NCBI GenBank assembly: GCA_016946835.1
Contig: JACVTC010000021.1
Span: 1,610,001-1,657,500 of the forward strand
DNA from: Neocallimastix lanati (nom. inval.)
Lineage: Eukaryota; Neocallimastigomycota; Neocallimastigomycetes; Neocallimastigales; Neocallimastigaceae
Length of the DNA stretch: 47,500 nt
Direction of reading: 5' to 3'
Part shown: positions 22,535 through 34,836 of the stretch, piece after piece
Layout of the letters: each line of letters starts with the position of its first letter
Position numbering within the stretch: position 1 is the first letter of the stretch
Notes under the pieces: generated by a model
Told to the model about the DNA's origin: nothing
Seen by the model: the letters and a program-made list of their open reading frames with translations, nothing else
The model's database searches: none
Made by a program: the position numbers and the translations under genes

Positions 22535-23580
22535 CCAAAACATTATTGTTTAATATTAATATTATTTTTTTTAATTATAAATATAAATATTTTCAATAAT
22601 CTTTATATATTCAAATATATTATAGTTTATATTCATTTTCATGGATATAAAATTTAACTTTTAAATAGACATATTTTAATTACATATATTAATAATATAT
22701 TAATTTTTTTTTTTTAAAAAAAAAAAAAAAGTGAAATTGAAATTGAAATTAAAATTAAAATTTTAAAATTTCAAAAAAAAAAAAAATAAAATAAAAAGAT
22801 ATTAAACATTATAATTATGTAGATAATGTTAAGCAAGGTCATTAAGTAGTATGATATAATAAAAATTTATCTTTATAATAACATATAACACTCCTCATAA
22901 TAATAAATAAATAAAAAAAAATTTTTATTTATATAACAAAAAAAAATAATTTTTAATAATTTATTATTCTTTTTTTATATTTTTTGCTGATTGGTTAAAA
23001 TCATAATATCTTTAAAACAATTAAATTTTTAATTGATAATCTAATATAAGAAGGAATTATTTTTACAAGAAAGAATTATTTAAAGTCTTATTCAAATATT
23101 TTGGCTTATTCATTTTTTATGTTTTATAGCTCTAGGTATATATATGGATGAATATTTTCTGTTTTACTTCATTATAATAGAAATCATTTCTATTTAGCCA
23201 ATTTTAAAATCATTTATATTTATTTTAAAGTTAATATTATTTTAAATCTTCCCTTCAAGAGTTTTATTATTTTATATTAGATTAGTTTAAGAATGATATT
23301 ATACCATTTTTTAATTAAAGGAAACATTCCTTTTAATAAAAGAAATGTTTTAAATTTTATCCTTCAGGTTTAATATATATTGCAATTCTATTGTTACTTA
23401 TTATTTTTTTTTTTTTACTTTTTATTCTTTTTGTTAATAAATGGTAGTTTTCATATCAACAATTTCTAGTAATTGTTGAATATTATAATAATTTTTAGTT
23501 TTTTCATATTTTTTTTCTAATATTTCGAATGAGCAAAGATCTTCTTTCTTTAATTCTTTTTTTTTTTTTTTTTTTTTTTT

Positions 23581-25430
23581 TTGTTATTTATTTTCATAGT
23601 TCTTGGTTGTTTTCTATTAAGACAATTCAATTGAAAAGGTTCTTAAATTTTTAATCAAAGAAAACAGAGTCCCCTTCTCTTTTCATTTCTTTTTGATTAT
23701 TTTCATACTTTTATATAATGGTGAATGGAATGGAAGGTATCCTATATCCTTACATCCTCTCTTTTATTTCGTTTATGATAATTTCCACAGAATCATCTTT
23801 AAAATTAACTTGAAAGGTACTCGATCTATTTTGGAGTTAACATTCTCTAACATCATATGATCTTGAAAGGAATTTCAGTAATAATTTCATCATTTATCAA
23901 CTTATTTAAAATTATTAGACTTTCTGTTCTGTAAATATATATATATGTATACATAAAAGCCTTCTATATAAAAATAATAATTAAATAAAATTAGTAGTTT
24001 GAGTTATTAATAGAAATTTATTAACAAAATAAAATTTTTTTTAATATAACTTTTTTTTTTTTATAATTTTTGTTTCATCACTTTTTTTTTTTTTGTTCTT
24101 TTAAAATATTTTTTTTTTTATTATTTTTTAAAATATTTTTTTTTCTATTATTACTTTTACTTATTAATTCGCTTATTATATTATAATCTATTTCATCAAA
24201 GCTCTATAAATTCATAGGCAACCTCTACCATGTAAGGAATCCGTCCAATTTATCAATTTTACTTTTGTAAAAAGGTTAAAGGTTAGAGAGTTATTAATAT
24301 TTTTATTATTTATTAAAGGTTCTTTTCTTTTGGTTGATCCATATACTATTTAAATTTAAATTATTAAAAAAAAAATTATATATATATATTTACCTACAAA
24401 TTTAATATAATGTATACTTGATTAATTTTTCTAGTAGTAGCTAACTTCCTAACAATAACAATACCAACTTTACAAACAAGAGAATACTTCTCATATAAAT
24501 AATAAATTTCCATTAGCAATATCTCTTAATTTTCGAACTTCTTACGCAATAGATAATCAAAATATTCATTATTGTTTAGTAAAAGATAATTGTTATGGTA
24601 ACAATTTCCGAATTGAATTAAAACAAATACAGTAACGTACTTTAAATTCAATATGTATATATATATATATATTTAAATATATATAATTTATTTAATTAAT
24701 TTATTAACAATTCATTTTTTTAAAAGCAAAAAATTTTTTTTCGCAAAACAATGTTCAAAAAAACAATATGAAAAATTATTGATTATTTATTTATTTATTT
24801 TTAAATATATTAATTTAATTTTAATAATGATAAATTTAACTTTTTTTTTTTTTTTTTTAATAATAAAAAATTTAAAAATTGTATTAAAAAATAATTAATG
24901 ATGATGGCTAATTAATTCCTAGACAATAATCTAGTTTTGATAATGCTTTTTTTATATATATATATATATTTTACTTAAAGTGTTCCTATACAATTTATCA
25001 TATATAAATGGTAGAGGATCTCAATCTCGATATATGGTGATAATCATTTTAGTTTATAGTAGATAGTCAACGCACATACGTATACGAATACTCATCATTT
25101 TCTTCGCTTGATATTAAACAAGAGACAAGATCAACTGCAGGAAATATGAATTTTCAGATATTCCTTTAAAGCAATTCATTCATATTTATCATAAAATAGT
25201 TGGTCTGGTTTCGATTTTATCTTTTCATAGTCGTTAAGGATGACGGAATGGTAATTTGTTGATAGATCCCAGATAGGCAATAAGTCTATTGATAATATTG
25301 AATATGATAATTAATATGCTTATTATTCAAAATTAAACAAACATCTTGGTTCAAAATCATCGGATGATGAAATATTATTTGATGAAATACAAGGCATATA
25401 TCATAAAAAAAAAAAAAAAAAAAAACATGG
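23581..25430. other. Intergenic DNA with faint decayed coding-like patches
   Basis: Base composition rises around 23640-23930 and 24970-25380. Short open stretches with several stops can be read, but no motif is recognisable. They may be remains of retroelements. No gene is called. Confidence 0.4.
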
Positions 25431-25439
25431 ACAATGTTG

Positions 25440-25830
25440 AACCATTAGAAGAAAGTATTAAAAATATTTTAACCCTCCAAAAAAAGAGAAAAATATTAAG
25501 ATTATAACTGCAAAAAAAGTGCTGAAATCAACTATAATTTTTTGTAGTTACCTCACTAAATAATATCATTTAAACATTTGATATTGATTCCTCTAAATAA
25601 ATGAATGACTGGAAAGACATTTTAATAAATTTCAAGGATGAAAAAATTACCATCAAATATGTCAATGGATCCTCTTGTATTTTCAAGGGTATTGGTACAT
25701 ACATGGGTAGCACCTCACCTAATAAAAAAGAAAAGAATGAACTAAATTTTAATTATCGAAAAAAAAAAAATTAATCTTAAACTTAAAAGAATAATAATAT
25801 CGAAGTTCGAAAAAGGAACTAAAGAATGCA
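25440..25830 (+). pseudogene. Decayed retroelement-like coding fragment
   Basis: A plus-strand stretch codes MNDWKDILINFKDEKI and VNGSSCIFKGIGTYMG with stops and shifts on either side. The phrase INFKDEK...VNGSS...GIGTY resembles the region after the protease motif of Ty1/copia-type polyproteins, but no catalytic motif is visible. It lies just outside the left LTR of element S. Assignment is tentative. Confidence 0.35.
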
Positions 25831-25948
25831 TAAATTTATGTGATTAAATTTTATGATCAAAAACTACCTAATAATGCATCATAATTTAATTTTATTAAAA
25901 AAAAAATATTCATAAATTAATGTTAATTTAATCATGTGAATTTAACTT

Positions 25949-26329
25949 TGATATGCGGGACTTTTATGTGCAATAATTTATAAGCAGTGGGTTTTAAATA
26001 ATGGTAGTTTAGTAAATTTTATTAATAAAATTATAAATTCGTACAATTAAAATAATAATTCTAATTCCTAAAAATTTACAAGAGAGTTCTCTATTTCTAA
26101 TATAAATAATTTAATTTATAAGAAATAGGTAATATATTAATTATATATTCTAATATATAGAACTATATAAATTTTATATGAAATAAAGTATTATAATTAT
26201 TATAATTATAATAATACATATTGAAATAAAATAAAATAAAATAATTATTATCAAAAAGATATAAATTTAATACTTAATAATTATTATTAAATATACAAAT
26301 ATGTTACTACACATATTTGTTTTATATCA
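25949..26329 (-). repeat. Element S 3' LTR
   Basis: 381 bp, TGATAT...ATATCA. It differs from the partner LTR by one 5-nt indel (near 26040) and one substitution (tact versus tatt near 26271). The low divergence points to a fairly recent insertion. Confidence 0.88.
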
Positions 26330-26345
26330 GAAATGCCCTTGCTAA
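26330..26345 (-). promoter_or_regulatory. Element S polypurine tract
   Basis: On the element strand the bases before the 3' LTR read agcaagggcatttc. The same place in element E reads agtgggggcatct, so a GGGCAT core is shared. This is the expected position of the plus-strand primer. Confidence 0.5.
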
Positions 26346-26417
26346 AAATTAAACTATATATTTTTTTTATAAAAGAAAATATAAGGTTTAATTAAAATAA
26401 ATAATAATTTTAAAATT

Positions 26418-27265
26418 TTATTTTCTTTTATATTTATAATTCCTATTTGTCCGTTTGGTATCTACGCGATTGTTGCTATAATTAATAATCTCCTTTAACG
26501 CGATTTCAGGGTTGGGCATCATAATTTTATAAATATTTATTTTATTTTTATCATTATTTTGAATATAAATATATGGAATTTTAATTATTTTTTTAATTTT
26601 ATTAATTTTTATTTTCTTATCACTATCTACATTTATAATATTACTAAAATCAGTTGGTGAATTATTATTATTAATTTTTCTTTCTTTTATATTAGTAATA
26701 TTATTAACTGAATAATTTTTTTTTATAAATTGTTCATTTTTATTAGCATTTGAAGTAATTTGAATATTATCTACTTTTGAATTGTTACTATCAATAATAT
26801 TTATTTCCGTAATCAAACCAGAAGTTAGAGATTTATTAATTCTATTGATAATGCTATCAACTTTAACAGATTCATTGATATTTATTTCTTCTTTTACAAT
26901 TGTATGACTATTTATTTTATTTCTTATATTTTCAGAATTATTAATAATATTTTTATTTTTACTATTTGAATTAATATTTTCCTTATTATTTATTATTACA
27001 ATACTATTAATCTCAATATTATTATTTTGATTTTTCTTAATATTTGCACTACCTTTAATATTATTTTTATTTTCTTCTTTAGTAATTATAATATTATTGT
27101 TTGTTTTGCATTTGCTATTACTATTATTTACTAATTTATTATTTTCTTTGAAATTATCCAATTTTAACGCGTTTAATTTATTTAGTTTCGCGTTTATTAT
27201 GTCATCAACCGCGACATTTTTAGTATTATTAATTTTATTATTATTATTGCTATTATTATTATAAA

Positions 27266-27308
<43 letters not shown>

Positions 27309-27686
27309 TGTAGTCAAGTTGGATGTATCATTATTGATATTATAATTACTTGAATTATTATTAATTAAATTTTCATTAATATTATTATTGCTATTATTTT
27401 CATTATTATTATTGCTTCCTTTATTATTAATATTATTCTTAATATTATTATTTAAATTTGGTTTTAGAATTTTACGATTTCGTAAATTGTATAAGATATT
27501 ATTGTTAACATTATCACTTATATTTAAATCGTTATTGTTATTTTCATTTATATTGTTATTGTAATTGTTATTATTTATTTTAATATTATTATTGTTTTTA
27601 TAATTTCTTTTTGCCTTAGGTAGAGATGCATATTTTTCATCTCTACTACGTTTTGCTGCAGCAATAATTGCATCATAATTATTGTT
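26418..27686 (-). pseudogene. Asn-rich downstream frame of element S
   Basis: About 420 open codons in the same frame as the gag zinc-knuckle region, separated from it by one TGA (27687-27689). It is dominated by Asn and Ile, with patches of ordinary sequence (NLRNRKILKPN, VDDIINAKLNKLNALK, PNPEIALKEIINYS). In element E the region after gag is also a disordered, Lys/Asn-rich spacer before the protease, so this is probably the N-terminal pol spacer left after deletion of the enzymes. No catalytic motif seen. Confidence 0.5.
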
Positions 27687-28772
27687 TCATGTTGCTGCAG
27701 TTATTACTGGAGAAGTGGCAATTTGATTATGGGAAGTTTGCCTTCTTCCATCATTCAGTTTTTTTTGTAAATTAAAATAATTTATAAAATTTGGATCTTG
27801 TTTAATTTTGGCTAATTCAGTACAATCCTTAACAAGATGACCAGGTTGGTTACAGAAATAGCATGTTTTAATCTGTAAGTTCTGCATTCTATTTACCAAG
27901 TCGTCCATTCCATCATTATTAGGTATTTGATTGTTATTAATTTTATAATTATTGTTTCTATTATTTAAATAATTATTATTTATATTATATGGGTTATTGA
28001 TTCCATTATTATTAAAATTATTTGGTATATTATGATTATTTCTATGTATAAAATTGGTAGGCATATTCATAGAAGTATTCCTATTGTTTCTAAAATTCAG
28101 ACCATTTCTTTTCCATGAATTATTGGAATTATTTACAAGATTAGAAACAGGTTGATTCATAGGGGAATAAATGCTATAATTATTATTTCATTCATTCCTC
28201 CTATTATTCCTATTGTAATGTGATTCCTGTAATATTTTCTCATATTTTTCTGCTTTACTACAAGCGTCTTCTAGGGAATCACATTCCTCCATAGCTATTT
28301 TAGTATAAATCTGAGTCCTAGGTCTAAGAGCATTTTCATAATCTATAACCGAAATAGATGCTCTATCCTCTGTCTCTAGTAGGTCGTATAATTCTAAATA
28401 CCTGGTATTGAAATCATATACGGTTTCGTTTGGTTCGATAATAATACGTTTTAATTGACGTAATTTATTATCTTTTTTGGTTTTCTCTCCAATACTTTTT
28501 CTTTATTAGTTTTACACATTCATCTAATGTAAGTGGTCTATTTACTTCTGTTTCTTTTTCTTTCAATACTCTTACAATGTCGTCTTCAGCAGCGGCAATA
28601 ATATAACTAAATTTATTTTCATCAGTAGTAATGCCTTCTCTCTTAAACCAGTCATTGATCCTAAATTTCCAAAGTTCCGCATCCCTACGAGATCCACCAA
28701 TCCTTGGAAGAGTTTTTGTATCTACGTCTGACATAGTGCTGTTGATACTATTATAATCACTACTAATATGTT

Positions 28773-28830
<58 letters not shown>

Positions 28831-28833
28831 CAT
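27687..28833 (-). pseudogene. Element S gag, frameshifted, with zinc knuckle
   Basis: Starts at ATG 28833 with a Ser run from a TAC/AGT microsatellite. An N-terminal capsid-like part follows (ELWKFRINDWFKREG). At an A6 run (about 28472-28477) one base is gained or lost: the frame ends in TAA, while an adjacent frame continues cleanly with NETVYDFNTRYLELYDLL, matching VKDFNTRFRSIYLKL of element E gag. That frame has a premature TGA at 28188-28190, then reads on through an Asn-rich stretch to the CCHC knuckle CYFCNQPGHLVKDC. It would package RNA if intact, but two lesions break it. Confidence 0.8.
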
Positions 28834-28849
28834 AAAAGAAAGTTAAATA

Positions 28850-28880
<31 letters not shown>

Positions 28881-29011
28881 TTTTTTATTTTAATTCGTTA
28901 TTGCGTTTTGGTTAAATAACTAATAATAAATACCAATAACACTTTCTATATTTATTTTATTTTATTTTATATCCTATTCCTAGTTATTAATAAATATGAA
29001 AATATGTATTA

Positions 29012-29061
<50 letters not shown>

Positions 29062-29212
29062 TACTAATCTCTTATTTTATTTTAAATCTTTTTTTTTTTT
29101 TTTTTATTGTGAAATAATTTATTATTCTACTCTTTTATTTTGTTATTGCTAACTCTACTTTATTAATATTATATACAAATAATTATTATCCTAAATATAG
29201 AATAATTATTAT

Positions 29213-29259
<47 letters not shown>

Positions 29260-29605
29260 CAAATATTTTTTTGTATAATTATTATTATTACTATTCAACT
29301 AAAATATTATTACTAAACAATTATAACTAATCCTATTTTAATAATTTTTAATATAAAGGAAAATTAAAGACTTGTTCGTTTTTATTCTGGTCCGAATTCC
29401 CAATTGTCTCTAATTACATATCCTTTTAATAATTTAAATTAGTTTTGTGTTATTTAATGATTTATTATTATTAATTATAACCAATCTCAGCTCAATAACC
29501 AATTATAAAAAAAAAAAAACAAAATATAATATTTAATATGTATAATTAATCCTCAAATTTATTTTTTTTTTTTTTTTAAAAACAATATAACAACACTATT
29601 GCACA
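28834..29605 (-). other. Element S leader region
   Basis: Between gag and the primer-binding site; mainly T/A homopolymers (for example the T run at about 29215-29257). It has no counterpart to the structured domains of the element E leader. One GC-richer patch lies near 29380-29420. Confidence 0.5.
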
Positions 29606-29623
29606 TCCCCGATATCTCCACCA
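29606..29623 (-). promoter_or_regulatory. Element S primer-binding site
   Basis: On the element strand TGGTGGAGATATCGGGGA, 5 nt after the 5' LTR. The TGG start fits pairing with a tRNA 3' CCA. It is identical to the site in element E. The tRNA would have 5' GGAGATA; I could not identify which tRNA this is. Confidence 0.75.
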
Positions 29624-29628
29624 ATTTT

Positions 29629-30014
29629 TGATATGCGGGACTTTTATGTGCAATAATTTATAAGCAGTGGGTTTTAAATAATGGTAGTTTAGTAAATTTT
29701 ATTAATAAAATTATAAATTAAATTCGTACAATTAAAATAATAATTCTAATTCCTAAAAATTTACAAGAGAGTTCTCTATTTCTAATATAAATAATTTAAT
29801 TTATAAGAAATAGGTAATATATTAATTATATATTCTAATATATAGAACTATATAAATTTTATATGAAATAAAGTATTATAATTATTATAATTATAATAAT
29901 ACATATTGAAATAAAATAAAATAAAATAATTATTATCAAAAAGATATAAATTTAATATTTAATAATTATTATTAAATATACAAATATGTTACTACACATA
30001 TTTGTTTTATATCA
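29629..30014 (-). repeat. Element S 5' LTR
   Basis: 386 bp, TGATAT...ATATCA, the partner of 25949-26329. Confidence 0.88.
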
Positions 30015-30019
30015 ACTTA

Positions 30020-30320
30020 ATAATCACCCAACCCTGATACTACGCTTTGAATTGAAGCATAGACCTTGATGATTGTAAAATTTCCAATCGCCAATGATTA
30101 CACCCACTAGGGAGGAGTTAATGGTTCCGTTCTGATGCTCGTGGTCATTAGAGATATATGTAGGAACGTTAGGAATGCATCTCCGGGCAGTGTGTAACGA
30201 CGATTGAGAGCGGCGAAGCTGATACAGTATGCCAATAACTCATCACCTTACAGTTAATTAATAACTGTATGGCCATATGGGAGATGGGTACCCATATGTG
30301 CAAGTCTATGTTTTTTGTTT
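30020..30320. other. GC-rich island of unknown nature
   Basis: About 300 bp at roughly 40-45 percent GC inside DNA of about 10-15 percent GC. Two perfect hairpins lie side by side on it: acagtta-attaa-taactgt (near 30250-30268) and catatggg...cccatatg (near 30275-30299). On the minus strand one frame reads NVPTYISNDHEHQNGT then SSLVGVIIGDWKFYNHQG, which resembles the IVGDFN part of the LINE endonucleases here. It may be a structured RNA gene or a decayed endonuclease fragment. The sequence tatcaacttaataat occurs at both edges. Confidence 0.45.
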
Positions 30321-30813
30321 TTATCAACTTAATAATAATAATCAATATAAATAAAATAAAGCTTTTTTTTTTTATATATTTTTTATATTTCAAGCTAATA
30401 ATAAAAATTTGAATTTAATAAATATAATAATAATTAAATAAATTAATATAATAATCTTTTAATTTTTAAATTATATAATATTTTATTTTTATTTTTATGA
30501 TAGAGTTATATATTTTTAAAATATTATTTTTTAAACAAATACATATATATATATATAAAAAAGGAAAAATATTTTAATAACTAAAAATAAAATAAGATAT
30601 AAAAAAAATATAGAATGAATGAAAATAAATAAAAAAATATAATATAAAAAAATAAAAAAAAAAAAAATTTAAAATTTAAAATTATTATATAGAAAAAGAT
30701 TAAAAAATAAAAAATAAAATAAAATAAAATAAAATAAAAATTTTAAAGTTTAAAAAAAAAAAAAAAATTCATATAGATATAGATATAATTTAAAAATGAT
30801 ATATTTCTATGGA

Positions 30814-30855
<42 letters not shown>

Positions 30856-31125
30856 TTTGAATTAAAAAATAGAAAAAAAAATTATAATAATTTTTTTTTC
30901 TTTTTTTTTTTTTTTTAGTGAATTAACTATATTGAATTTTAAAATAGTTAATAATAAGATATGAATAGAAAAAAATTAAGAAGAAAAATAAATTAATTTA
31001 TTATAAACTATTAACTAATATTAATTAGTTATATAATTTTAAAAAAAAAAAAATTTTTTTTATTATTAACTCTTTGATTTAGGTTTTATTTCCTTTTGTT
31101 TTACTTTCTTTTGTTTTACTTTAAT
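30321..31125. other. AT-rich intergenic spacer
   Basis: Homopolymers and AT repeats including an AT dinucleotide run near 30823-30850. No gene seen; the right part probably holds the 3' UTR of the coiled-coil gene. Confidence 0.6.
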
Positions 31126-32418
31126 TCATTTGGGTGGTTCAAAATTTATTTCAACATTAAATTCCGAATTTGGATTTTTATTTTTCTTTGTATTCTTTGA
31201 AGAAGAGGAAGTTGTTAAATATTGTTCTGACAATATCGATGATTTAAATTTGGGTTGTTTCGTATTTAATTCATCTTCTAAATTTTTATTTAATCGTTGA
31301 ATTTCATTAATTTGATTGAGACCTCTCTTAATTCTTCCCTCTAACATTGCTCGTTCACCATACATACGTTCATTTTCACTACGAAGACAATTAATATCAT
31401 CACAGTACTTTTCATTTAAGTCTCTTAATTCACGTATTTTCTTACGAAGTTGTCCCAATTCCTTATTAATGTTATCATTCTCAAGAATGAGTGCTTCATT
31501 TTGTGTGGTCAGCTGCTTATTTTCAATATCCATATTCGTATTCATTTTTTGAAGTTTACAATTTTCTTCGAGAGATAATTTTAATTGATTCGCTAATTTT
31601 GTATTCTCTAATCGTAATTTTTCAATTTCTTTCATATTCTTGGAACTTCTGTCTCGTAAATTGGAATTCTCTAATTGAAGGTCTTGATTTTGACTCTTCA
31701 TTGATTTAAGATCCCCTGATAAATTTTTAATATCCAGGGTCATTCCTTTGATGTCCTCGGTTAATTTATCATTGGTACTGGCTAAGTCTTTAGCATTATC
31801 ATTTAACTTCTTAATTTCTTCTACTAACTCCTGAACTTGTTGATTTAATTTCTTATTTTCAAAAACCGTTTTTGTGTTTTCCTTAACAATTTGTTCCACT
31901 TTTTCTTTGATTTTAACATATTGAGAAGAAATATGATTATATTCCTTCGTAAGCTCAGAATATTTATCGGAAAGCGCAAGATTGGTCTTTTTAAGTTTAT
32001 CATTATCCTTCGACAGCTGTTCATATTTTTCTTTTAAGTGGGCATAATGCGTCGCAATTTCATTGAAATCCGTCGTCAAATGAGTATTCTGAACATTTAT
32101 GGATAAATTATTATCTTTCAGGGTAATGTTTTCTCTTTTTAAGGAATTATTTATACTTCTAAGTTTTGCTAATTCCTCATCATTATCTTTAATTTTTTTA
32201 TTTAAAAATTCCAATTGTTCCCCGGATTCCACATTACGTTTTTCTGAAAATTTTAATTTGGTATTTAAGAGATCAATTTGATTCTTGAGCAACTTTATCT
32301 CCTTTTCATATTTATCTCTATAATTAATATTTATTGTCGTGGTATCATAGTCACTTTTTCCTCCTGAGTTTTTTGAATAGGGTGGTATTTCAATTTCTAG
32401 TGAAGTGGTGTATTCCAT
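31126..32418 (-). CDS. Coiled-coil protein of unknown function
   Basis: A 430-residue single-exon protein from a good ATG at 32418. Residues 1-30 are polar and probably disordered (LEIEIPPYSKNSGG). From about residue 35 to 380 it is an almost unbroken coiled coil, with heptad Leu/Ile spacing and very high Lys, Glu, Asn and Gln (for example LKNQIDLLNTKLKF, IRELRDLNEKYCDD). The tail (380-430) is Ser/Thr-rich (LTTSSSSKNTKKNK). No enzyme motif, signal peptide or membrane segment is visible. It resembles structural or tethering coiled-coil proteins in general; such similarity gives no specific function. Codon use and GC are like eIF5A, not like the surrounding spacer, so it is a real host gene. 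Confidence 0.85.
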   Translation of the reverse strand: MEYTTSLEIEIPPYSKNSGGKSDYDTTTININYRDKYEKEIKLLKNQIDLLNTKLKFSEKRNVESGEQLEFLNKKIKDNDEELAKLRSINNSLKRENITLKDNNLSINVQNTHLTTDFNEIATHYAHLKEKYEQLSKDNDKLKKTNLALSDKYSELTKEYNHISSQYVKIKEKVEQIVKENTKTVFENKKLNQQVQELVEEIKKLNDNAKDLASTNDKLTEDIKGMTLDIKNLSGDLKSMKSQNQDLQLENSNLRDRSSKNMKEIEKLRLENTKLANQLKLSLEENCKLQKMNTNMDIENKQLTTQNEALILENDNINKELGQLRKKIRELRDLNEKYCDDINCLRSENERMYGERAMLEGRIKRGLNQINEIQRLNKNLEDELNTKQPKFKSSILSEQYLTTSSSSKNTKKNKNPNSEFNVEINFEPPK

Positions 32419-34010
32419 TTCTTATTAATTCTTAATGTTATTTATTTGTTGCTGTTATTATTACTATATTATGAATATTATTATAAAATAAAATATAGAT
32501 ATATTTATGAGTTTTTTTTTTTTTTATTTATAGTTTTTAATTTTTTTTTTTTTTTTTTAAAAAACTTTTCTTTGAATCAACAAATATATTTTATATTTAT
32601 ATTTATCTATTTATAAATATATTATATTTTTATATTGATATTAAATTATATTCATTAATTCTGTATTTATATTACTTTTTTATTTATCTTTAGAGTCTTT
32701 CTATTTATTGATTGTTATCCAATTTTTTCTTTATTATGTTAAAAATAATTTAAAGAATTTATAAAAAATGTATATATATATATATTATTATATAAATGAA
32801 TTATTAATTTTTTTTTTTTTTTCTTTTAAAAAAAGGTGGATGATATATATAATTAAATAATTTATATTATATATATATATTGAAGAGAATAATTGAAATA
32901 TAAGTGAATTTAATTAAAATATAATAATACAAGAAATAAAAATATATTTTATAAATATTATAAATATATATATATGAATAAAATATAAAAAAAAAAAAAA
33001 ACAAGATTAGATATAAAGGTTTTAGTATTATTAATATTATTATTATTTCAAAAAAAAAAAAAAAAATTAAAAACTATAAATTAATGATAGTAATTATATA
33101 ATTAAATATTATATTTTAAATATAGGAAAAAAAAAATATACATATATATATTAATTATTTTAAATAATGTATAATGTTTATTTATGAAGGAATAAATAAA
33201 AATTAAATTGGGCGTATATATATATATATATTTTGTTATTTTATTTTTATTGTATTTCTATTTTTAAGTTTTTATTATGGGAGCAAAATAATGGAGATTA
33301 TGGAATATATTAAACTTTATTTTATAATAAAAAAATTAGTAATAATAAATAAAAAAATAAAAAAAAATATAAAAAAAAAAATTTAAAATATTAAAAAAAT
33401 CATACAAATTAGTAGAATTAAAAGTAAAAATAACAATAGTATTAACTATAATCATACCTCAAATCACATGGATATATAAGTACATGCACATAATTTATGA
33501 TAAATTATTAATGTCGTATAAAATGAAAGAATAAAATTATTTAATATTTTGTTTTTTGTTTTTTTTGTTTTTTTGCTTTTTTGTTCATTCTTTCAAAAAG
33601 AAAAAAAAAATAATAATTAATACTATTAATAAAGCTTTATCAAATTAATCCTTTTTAATGATAATAGTTATTAAAGTTATTGAAAGAATAATAATATATA
33701 CTTATTATTTTCTATTAATATAAATTATGATATAAAAAAAAAAAATTTTTTTTTTTTTTTTTTTTTTTTTGTTGGTAGAATCTTCATATAGTCATTATAC
33801 TCTTATTTACCTTATTCACACATCAATATAAATTAATATTAAAAAAAAAAATTATAATTAAAATTATAATTTTTTTTTTTTGCTCATTGATAATACATCA
33901 CAATAGTTTATCCTATTATTTCATTATAATCAAAAAAAAAAAAATTTTTTTTCTTAATTTTCTTAACTTACTTAAAATATATATATAATATTATATTCTC
34001 AAATAATATC

Positions 34011-34046
<36 letters not shown>

Positions 34047-34289
34047 TTCAATAATTAAAAAAATTTTTTTTTCCATATACTAAAAAGAGAAATGGAGAGA
34101 GAGAGAGAGAAAAAAAAAAATCTTTATGTGATTATAAATTTTATAATATTTTAAAAAGTAAATTAATATTATTTTATTTATTATTAAATAATTATTTAAT
34201 ATTTAATGAAATAAATATATATTTTGTAATTTTTATGTATAATTTTTTAAAATTAAATAAATGAAAGTAATTATAGTAATAATAAAAAA

Positions 34290-34328
<39 letters not shown>

Positions 34329-34611
34329 GTTATTATCATCATTAATATATGATTTAAACCTTTTTCATTTTAAATATTTTTTTTTCTATTTGTTAGAATA
34401 TGTGAAATATATGTTAAAAAAAAAAAAGCTTTAAATGTATTGAAACATATTGATTATAAATAGCCTACAAGCCATAATGTAATAAGTATAAAAAATCATT
34501 TAATTTAGAATAATAAAGTGCTAGTTAAACTCTTTATCATAAAATATACGAATAAAATTAACATAATTATAATCCCTAAATTCCTTACTCTTAACACAAT
34601 TAAACATATTA

Positions 34612-34642
<31 letters not shown>

Positions 34643-34795
34643 GAAAAAAAAAATTTTTTTTTTATTCAATTTGTTCAATTATTAATAATAATTGGATAAA
34701 TATAAATATATAAAAAAAAATAAATTTAAACAAAAAAAAAAAAAAACTTTTTTTTTTTTTCTCAATCTTTATTAAATTTATAATGAATTATCTTT

Positions 34796-34836
<41 letters not shown>

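Larger units (their letters stand above)
17169..23580. other. AT-rich desert with microsatellites
   Basis: No gene found on either strand. Very low GC, many A/T homopolymers (for example 18154-18181 and 21247-21273) and short dispersed repeats. One small hairpin, cgaaag-ttc-ctttcg near 19174, stands out slightly. Open frames here are low-complexity artefacts. Confidence 0.7.
25949..30014 (-). mobile_element. Element S, non-autonomous Ty3-like LTR retrotransposon
   Basis: A 4.07-kb element on the minus strand. The LTRs (25949-26329 and 29629-30014) start TGATAT and end ATATCA. Flanking actt (25945-25948 and 30015-30018) is a probable 4-bp target duplication. Inside are a primer-binding site, a broken gag and an Asn-rich frame. 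No protease, RT, RNase H or integrase is present, so it depended on proteins from another element. The primer-binding site is the same 18 nt as in element E at 38095-47170. Confidence 0.85.

Noticed and set aside
28466-28485. Programmed frameshift in the middle of element S gag
   Set aside because: The needed change is +1 at an A6 run inside gag with no stimulatory structure; a simple indel is more likely.
30020-30320. U3 snoRNA, RNase P or SRP RNA
   Set aside because: Short box-like matches (ttgatgatt, gagcgg) exist, but order and surrounding conserved parts do not fit.
30169-30393. A 74-residue minus-strand ORF
   Set aside because: Starts in A/T spacer and has no recognisable motif; another frame resembles an endonuclease better.
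31316-32281. Plus-strand ORFs within 31316-32281
   Set aside because: Antisense shadows of the coiled-coil gene.
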